Positions 7,392 to 8,783 of a stretch of DNA of 8,783 bases are shown piece by piece. The stretch is taken from contig CALPIW020000048.1 of NCBI GenBank assembly GCA_943323725.2, forward strand, positions 1 through 8,783, given 5' to 3'. The translations under genes and the position numbers were made by a program. Position 1 is the first letter of the stretch. Every line of letters starts with the position of its first letter. The notes under the pieces were generated by a model. That model was not told the DNA's origin. It made no database searches and saw nothing but the letters and a program-made list of their open reading frames with translations. The DNA comes from Polynucleobacter meluiroseus. Its GTDB lineage: Bacteria; Verrucomicrobiota; Verrucomicrobiia; Opitutales; UBA953.

Positions 7392-7517
7392 ATGAAAGTC
7401 TCCTCCTCCCTCAAGTCGCTGAAGAAGCGTCACCCGAATTGCCAGGTAGTTCGCCGCAAGGGCCGTATCTACGTGATCAACAAGACGCACCCCCGCTACA
7501 AGGCGCGTCAGGGCTAA
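7392..7517 (+). CDS. rpmJ: Ribosomal protein bL36, cysteine-poor (C-minus, YkgO-like) type
   Basis: A 41-aa, very basic large-subunit protein that binds 23S rRNA. The sequence has MKV at the start, CQVVRRKGRIYVINK (17-31) and HPRYKARQG at the end, the form of the longer YkgO-like paralogue. Only one cysteine (Cys17) remains of the zinc-binding set of classical L36, so it should not bind zinc. It is followed after 22 nt by Type-B L31, the usual zinc-independent companion. No Shine-Dalgarno precedes the ATG (CTCTCCCGACC). In proteobacteria such paralogues are Zur-repressed; I see no recognisable Zur box, so this could equally be the organism's only L36. Confidence 0.95.
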   Translation: MKVSSSLKSLKKRHPNCQVVRRKGRIYVINKTHPRYKARQG

Positions 7518-7539
7518 CCCCTAGCAAACCCCTTATTTT

Positions 7540-7782
7540 ATGAAGAAGGAAGGCCATCCTGAATATAACAACGTCGTCTTCGTGGATGTCTCCACGAACC
7601 GCGAATTCCCGGCTCGTTCGACCATGAAGTCGAAAGAGACCAAGGTGATCGACGGCGTCGAGCATTTCGTCATCCGCCGCGAAGTCACCATGGACTCGCA
7701 CCCCGCCTACACCGGCGAGAAGCGCTTCGTGGACTCCGCCGGTCGCGTCGAGAAGTTCAACACCAAGTTCCGTCGCAAGTAA
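7540..7782 (+). CDS. rpmE2: Ribosomal protein bL31 type B (zinc-independent)
   Basis: An 80-aa large-subunit protein at the subunit interface. It has the Type-B pattern HPEYNNVVFVDVST (6-19), a central RSTMKSKET (26-34) and SHPAYTGEKRFVDSAGRVEKFNTKF (53-77). There are no cysteines, hence no zinc ribbon. It is co-transcribed with L36 (22-nt gap) and ends 20 nt before a strong terminator hairpin. The ATG at 7540 follows CCTTATTTT, an AT-rich stretch without Shine-Dalgarno. Codons are biased strongly to C-ending forms, as expected for a highly expressed gene here. Confidence 0.96.
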   Translation: MKKEGHPEYNNVVFVDVSTNREFPARSTMKSKETKVIDGVEHFVIRREVTMDSHPAYTGEKRFVDSAGRVEKFNTKFRRK

Positions 7783-7802
7783 GCCTCCCCCGAGGCCGAC
7801 CC

Positions 7803-7834
7803 AAAACCCGCCCGGTTCGCCGAGCGGGTTTTTT
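7803..7834 (+). terminator. Intrinsic terminator of the L36-L31 operon
   Basis: AAAACCCGC-C-CGG (7803-7815), a TTCG loop (7816-7819) and CCG-A-GCGGGTTTT (7820-7832), giving a long stem with one internal mismatch and six consecutive T (7829-7834). The A-run on the 5' side makes it potentially bidirectional. Confidence 0.95.
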
Positions 7835-7881
7835 GTTGGCCCGGGGTCTTGGCCAGACCCTGGTTCTGGATCTCTCGCGGC

Positions 7882-7915
7882 GGGGTTGGGGTGGGGATAT
7901 CGGCGGTAGGGTGGG
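7882..7915 (+). repeat. Second G-tract with G-quadruplex potential
   Basis: Five plus-strand runs of three or four G: 7882-7885, 7888-7891, 7893-7896, 7909-7911 and 7913-7915, with one 12-nt loop. The first 12 nt, GGGGTTGGGGTG (7882-7893), are identical to 6558-6569 in the hexamer array upstream of the kinase. Confidence 0.75.
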
Positions 7916-8017
7916 AGCTCTGGTTTCCTCCTTTTACCCCGCCGATCATGCCCGTTGGCTATTTTATTCACAATTTCCTCGTTAGGTTACCCTGCAAGGC
8001 TGTTAATTTGTTAATCA

Positions 8018-8045
8018 TTGATAGGCATGTATTTAAATCTTTGTT
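8018..8045 (+). promoter_or_regulatory. Candidate promoter of the outer-membrane protein gene
   Basis: TTGATA (8018-8023), a 16-nt spacer and TTTGTT (8040-8045), the same -10-like hexamer as the L36 promoter. It predicts a leader of about 100 nt. An alternative -10 is TATTTA (8030-8035), paired with TTGTTA at 8008-8013. Confidence 0.4.
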
Positions 8046-8061
8046 CACAGGCCATTGTGAA
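8044..8061. promoter_or_regulatory. Perfect dyad TTCACA-N6-TGTGAA at the predicted transcription start
   Basis: TTCACA (8044-8049) and TGTGAA (8056-8061) form a perfect 6-bp inverted repeat with a 6-bp centre. It overlaps the -10-like hexamer and the expected start of transcription. The arm order is opposite to the CRP pattern TGTGA-N6-TCACA. Half of it recurs upstream: TATTCACAA (7965-7973) is the exact reverse complement of TTGTGAATA (8055-8063). Confidence 0.5.
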
Positions 8062-8084
8062 TAGGCGTGGATAAGGTCGGTAGG

Positions 8085-8118
8085 GCTTAAGGACCTATTT
8101 TAAGCAATAACTGCTTGA
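8085..8118 (+). promoter_or_regulatory. Two mutually exclusive leader hairpins before the outer-membrane protein gene
   Basis: GCTTAA (8085-8090) can pair with TTAAGC (8100-8105) across a 9-nt loop. TTAAGCA (8100-8106) can pair instead with TGCTTGA (8112-8118) across a 5-nt loop, with one U-G wobble. The two stems share the same central arm, so only one can form at a time. Both are AT-rich and weak. The second ends 35 nt before the ATG. Confidence 0.35.
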
Positions 8119-8153
8119 TTTCATCCCGTTCCCAGACCAATACTGAACACGCT

Positions 8154-8666
8154 ATGAAGCATATCCTCCCGATCCTCACCCTCACGACCCTTGCTGCCGC
8201 TGCCTCTGCCCAGAGCGCCGCTGCTGCTGGTCTCTCCTACAACCGCGCTGGTGTTAATTACAACACCGACGCTGCCGCTGGCGACAACGGCTACTCCGTC
8301 TCCGTCGAGTCCCTCGTTGGCTCCTCGAACGTCTGGGTTGGCGCCTCTGCCGACCTGAACGCCGCTGGCGAAGACGAAGTCTCCGTTGGTTACCTGTTCA
8401 AGAACGTCGCCGCTGGCATCGACGCCACCGTCGCCGTCTCCTCGAACGACACCTACGGCGTGATCCTCCGCCGCTCCCTGAACGAAGTCGTCGCCGGCCT
8501 CGAAGCCCGCTTCGTCTGGGCCCAGGCCACCGGTTCTAATCGCCAGAACGCCTACCTCTACGAGCTCGCCTACAACGTGAACTCGAAGTACCAGGTTGCC
8601 GTCTCGATCGCTGACCAGGAGTCTGCCGGCAACGAGACCTCCGTCTCGGTTCGCTACAACTTCTAA
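8154..8666 (+). CDS. Small signal-peptide beta-rich protein, probable outer-membrane beta-barrel
   Basis: A 170-aa protein of unrecognised family. Residues 1-20 (MKHILPILTLTTLAAAASAQ) form a Sec signal peptide, with likely cleavage after ASA (position 19) or after the Ala run near 25. The mature part is a chain of short alternating polar/hydrophobic strands separated by turns rich in Asn, Gly and Ser: YSVSVESLV (47-55), NVWVGASADL (59-68), EVSVGYLF (75-82), IDATVAVSS (89-97), TYGVILRRSL (100-109), VVAGLEARFVWAQ (112-124), AYLYELAYNV (133-142), YQVAVSIAD (146-154) and TSVSVRYNF (162-170). The final residue is Phe, as in BAM-inserted porins, and there are about 8-10 strands, the size of a small barrel. 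There are no cysteines. ATG 8154 is chosen because it opens the signal peptide; a TTG at 8115 is unlikely. There is no Shine-Dalgarno. The promoter, leader structures and paired 3' hairpins suggest an abundant transcript. Confidence 0.85.
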   Translation: MKHILPILTLTTLAAAASAQSAAAAGLSYNRAGVNYNTDAAAGDNGYSVSVESLVGSSNVWVGASADLNAAGEDEVSVGYLFKNVAAGIDATVAVSSNDTYGVILRRSLNEVVAGLEARFVWAQATGSNRQNAYLYELAYNVNSKYQVAVSIADQESAGNETSVSVRYNF

Positions 8667-8679
8667 TCTTCGGATTAGA
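8662..8679 (+). other. UUCG-tetraloop hairpin containing the stop codon
   Basis: TCTAATC (8662-8668), TTCG (8669-8672) and GATTAGA (8673-8679) form a perfect 7-bp stem closed by C(UUCG)G, an exceptionally stable tetraloop. The TAA stop (8664-8666) lies in the 5' arm. It stands 10 nt before the terminator hairpin. Confidence 0.7.
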
Positions 8680-8688
8680 GGCTGATCT

Positions 8689-8715
8689 AAGGGCCCCGGC
8701 AACGGGGCCCTTTTT
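8689..8715 (+). terminator. Intrinsic terminator of the outer-membrane protein gene
   Basis: AAGGGCCCCG (8689-8698), a GCAA tetraloop (8699-8702) and CGGGGCCCTT (8703-8712) form a perfect 10-bp stem running into five T (8711-8715). The loop is of the stable GNRA class. The final 68 nt of the window after it show no supportable gene. Confidence 0.95.
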
Positions 8716-8783
8716 GTTTATGTTCAGGATCGATCGTGGTGCCGATTGCGCCAGCACGACAGAGAACGATTCATTTTAGTTTG

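Larger units (their letters stand above)
7964..8074. other. Cluster of four DnaA-box-like 9-mers around AT-rich DNA (possible replication origin or DnaA-bound site)
   Basis: Compared with the DnaA box TTATNCACA: TTATTCACA at 7964-7972 (+) is a full match; TTGTTCACA at 8041-8049 (+) has one mismatch; CTATTCACA at 8064-8056 (-) has one mismatch; TTATCCACG at 8074-8066 (-) has one mismatch. Between the first and the others lies AT-rich DNA with an 8-nt direct repeat (8001-8016), the kind of element that melts at origins. Against an origin: no dnaA, dnaN or other origin-linked gene is visible, and L36-L31 would run head-on to a leftward fork. The sites could instead serve a regulator of the downstream gene. 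Confidence 0.35.
7835..8153 (+). other. 319-bp non-coding region between L31 terminator and outer-membrane protein gene
   Basis: No convincing gene. The left part (7835-7950) is GC-rich with a second G-tract (7882-7915). ACCCCGCCG (7936-7944) can pair with CGGCGGGGT (7878-7886), and CCGCCGAT (7939-7946) with ATCGGCGG (7899-7906); these pairings exclude each other. The right part (about 7955-8150) is AT-rich, with an 8-nt direct repeat TGTTAATT/TGTTAATC (8001-8008, 8009-8016), DnaA-box-like 9-mers, a candidate promoter and leader dyads. Confidence 0.8.

Noticed and set aside
7477..7971. 164-codon minus-strand frame
   Set aside because: It is antisense to L31 and its terminator, with no recognisable protein features.
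7849..8064. 71-codon plus-strand frame in the non-coding region
   Set aside because: TTG start, no ribosome-binding signal, no domain. It crosses the G-tract, the AT-rich repeats and the candidate promoter.
8121..8702. 193-codon minus-strand frame opposite the outer-membrane protein gene
   Set aside because: It reads through the terminator hairpin and is a shadow of the signal-peptide protein, which has far better support.

Overview
High-GC bacterial DNA. The right-hand intergenic stretch (about 7950-8150) is distinctly AT-rich. Gene content (DhnA-type aldolase, Type-B L31 with cysteine-poor L36, a small signal-peptide beta-barrel, a ClpS paired with a DUF2017-like protein) and weak or absent Shine-Dalgarno sequences suggest a Gram-negative, non-proteobacterial lineage. 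Verrucomicrobiota (Opitutae-like) is my best guess, but the window holds no phylogenetic marker long enough to settle it.

Layout. Everything from 1 to 7288 that I accept as a gene is on the minus strand; everything from 7392 to 8666 is on the plus strand. In minus-strand reading order: a GNAT acetyltransferase (7288-6776); tRNA-Leu(CAG) with encoded CCA and its own candidate promoter; a short spacer with a telomere-like G-tract; then a tight cluster of an 880-residue soluble hybrid histidine kinase, clpS (38-nt overlap), a DUF2017-like protein (8-nt overlap) and a SulP/STAS anion transporter (27-nt gap). A small hairpin-plus-U signal follows, then fbaB (class I fructose-bisphosphate aldolase), which runs off the left edge lacking only its last few codons.

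The plus strand carries the small ribosomal proteins L36 and L31 type B, which end in a strong intrinsic terminator. A 319-bp non-coding stretch follows, with a second G-tract, four DnaA-box-like 9-mers around AT-rich direct repeats, and overlapping dyads. The last gene encodes a 170-residue secreted or outer-membrane beta-rich protein, followed by two stable hairpins, the second an intrinsic terminator.

How the genes fit together. The kinase-clpS-DUF2017-sulP overlaps and short gaps suggest one transcript joining a phosphorelay sensor, the N-degron adaptor for ClpAP/ClpCP, a little-known ClpS neighbour protein and a membrane anion transporter. The functional link is unproven. The aldolase, ribosomal proteins, tRNA and outer-membrane protein are housekeeping or high-expression genes. 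The best second-look items are the DnaA-box-like cluster (7964-8074), the clpS-DUF2017 pair with a substituted ClpS gatekeeper residue, the repeated G-tracts, and a shared TTGAYA-N16/17-TTTGYT promoter pattern in a window almost free of Shine-Dalgarno sequences.
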